Shown: positions 6,250 to 6,599 of the stretch, one piece after another | How positions within the stretch are numbered: the stretch's first letter is position 1 | Layout: each line of letters begins with the position of its first letter | Origin: an uncultured Alistipes sp. | GTDB lineage: Bacteria > Bacteroidota > Bacteroidia > Bacteroidales > Rikenellaceae | Assembly: GCA_900770635.1 (NCBI GenBank) | Contig: CAAGLB010000072.1 | Span: forward strand, 1-6,599 | Reading direction: 5' to 3' | Length of the DNA: 6,599 nucleotides | Translations under genes and position numbers: made by a program | The notes under the pieces: generated by a model | Databases searched by the model: none | Told to the model about the DNA's origin: nothing | Seen by the model: the letters and a program-made list of their open reading frames with translations, nothing else

Positions 6250-6599
6250 ATGAAAAAGCTTGCTTTACTTTGCTTGGCAGCCATTGGCTTTAGCCTTATG
6301 GGTTGTACCCCAGAACCTACACCTACTCCATCTGATGAGGCACAGCCCTCTATTACTTTGGAGAAGGGTATCGAGAATGTCAACAACGTGACATTCACAC
6401 TCACAACAACAAACGCTACCGAGGCACGCTATATGGTGCTTGAGGATGGTGCAGAGGCGCCCACGTTGGATGCTATCCTGACTGAGGGTGTTGCTGTCGA
6501 ACTTACAGAGGGCAAGGCAGAGGTTAAGGCCGACGGTCTCGAGGCTGATACCGAGTATATGGTTGTGGCAGCAGCTAAGAACGTAACAAAGGTTGCTGG
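6250..6599 (+). CDS. Fn3-like domain lipoprotein, N-terminal part, 3'-truncated by window edge
   Basis: This gene runs off the right edge after 116 complete codons. MKKLALLCLAAIGFSLMGC is a clear type II signal peptide with lipidated Cys19, followed by a TPEPTPTPSDE linker very like the one in the gene before it. Residues from about 33 (PSITLEKGIENVNNVTFTLT) through ADGLEADTEYMVVAAAKN form one Fn3-like beta-sandwich; the L-x-x-x-T-x-Y element is the usual F-strand signature. The 50-bp spacing to the upstream gene, with no terminator between, supports one operon. A secreted, probably surface-exposed lipoprotein of unknown function; what follows the first domain cannot be seen. Confidence 0.85.
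   Translation, partial: MKKLALLCLAAIGFSLMGCTPEPTPTPSDEAQPSITLEKGIENVNNVTFTLTTTNATEARYMVLEDGAEAPTLDAILTEGVAVELTEGKAEVKADGLEADTEYMVVAAAKNVTKVA

Overview
The window looks like chromosomal DNA from a gut Bacteroidales, possibly an Alistipes-type (Rikenellaceae) relative. Three things point there: tandem lipoproteins with Fn3-like domains, a TPR–transmembrane–LuxR regulator of a layout common in Bacteroidetes, and TAnnTTTG-type promoter elements with no obvious Shine-Dalgarno sequences. The genus is an inference from the GC-rich left half and was not tested.

Left part (1–2542, plus strand, GC-rich: 34/60 in 241–300 and 40/60 in 1681–1740 by hand count). It opens with the C-terminal 250 residues of 2-amino-3-ketobutyrate CoA ligase (kbl, threonine to glycine catabolism), closed by a hairpin terminator. 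Next comes a compact cluster: an Lrp/AsnC-family regulator, a QueD/6-pyruvoyltetrahydropterin synthase-family enzyme overlapping it by 8 bp, and, 49 bp later, a multi-pass membrane protein with Mpv17/PMP22-type signatures.

Middle (2543–2949). This stretch has no intact gene but much structure: about five degenerate ~16-bp tandem repeats, two hairpins whose T-tracts lie on the minus strand, and a 39-codon remnant of the C-terminus of a TolC-family outer-membrane efflux protein, also on the minus strand. The remnant breaks off about 15–20 bp from the end of the next gene. Base composition changes here, so this looks like a recombination or insertion scar.

Right part (2950–6599, lower GC: 25/60 in 3301–3360, 24/60 in 5401–5460). 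A minus-strand gene encodes a 577-residue membrane-anchored regulator: signal/anchor, periplasmic TPRs, one membrane segment, coiled coil, LuxR-type HTH. From an AT-rich 157-bp divergent promoter region, a plus-strand operon starts that encodes at least two lipoproteins: a 452-residue one and one running off the window edge. The simplest reading is an acquired surface-lipoprotein locus with its own envelope-sensing transcription factor, joined to a chromosome at a truncated efflux gene whose terminator the regulator may now use.
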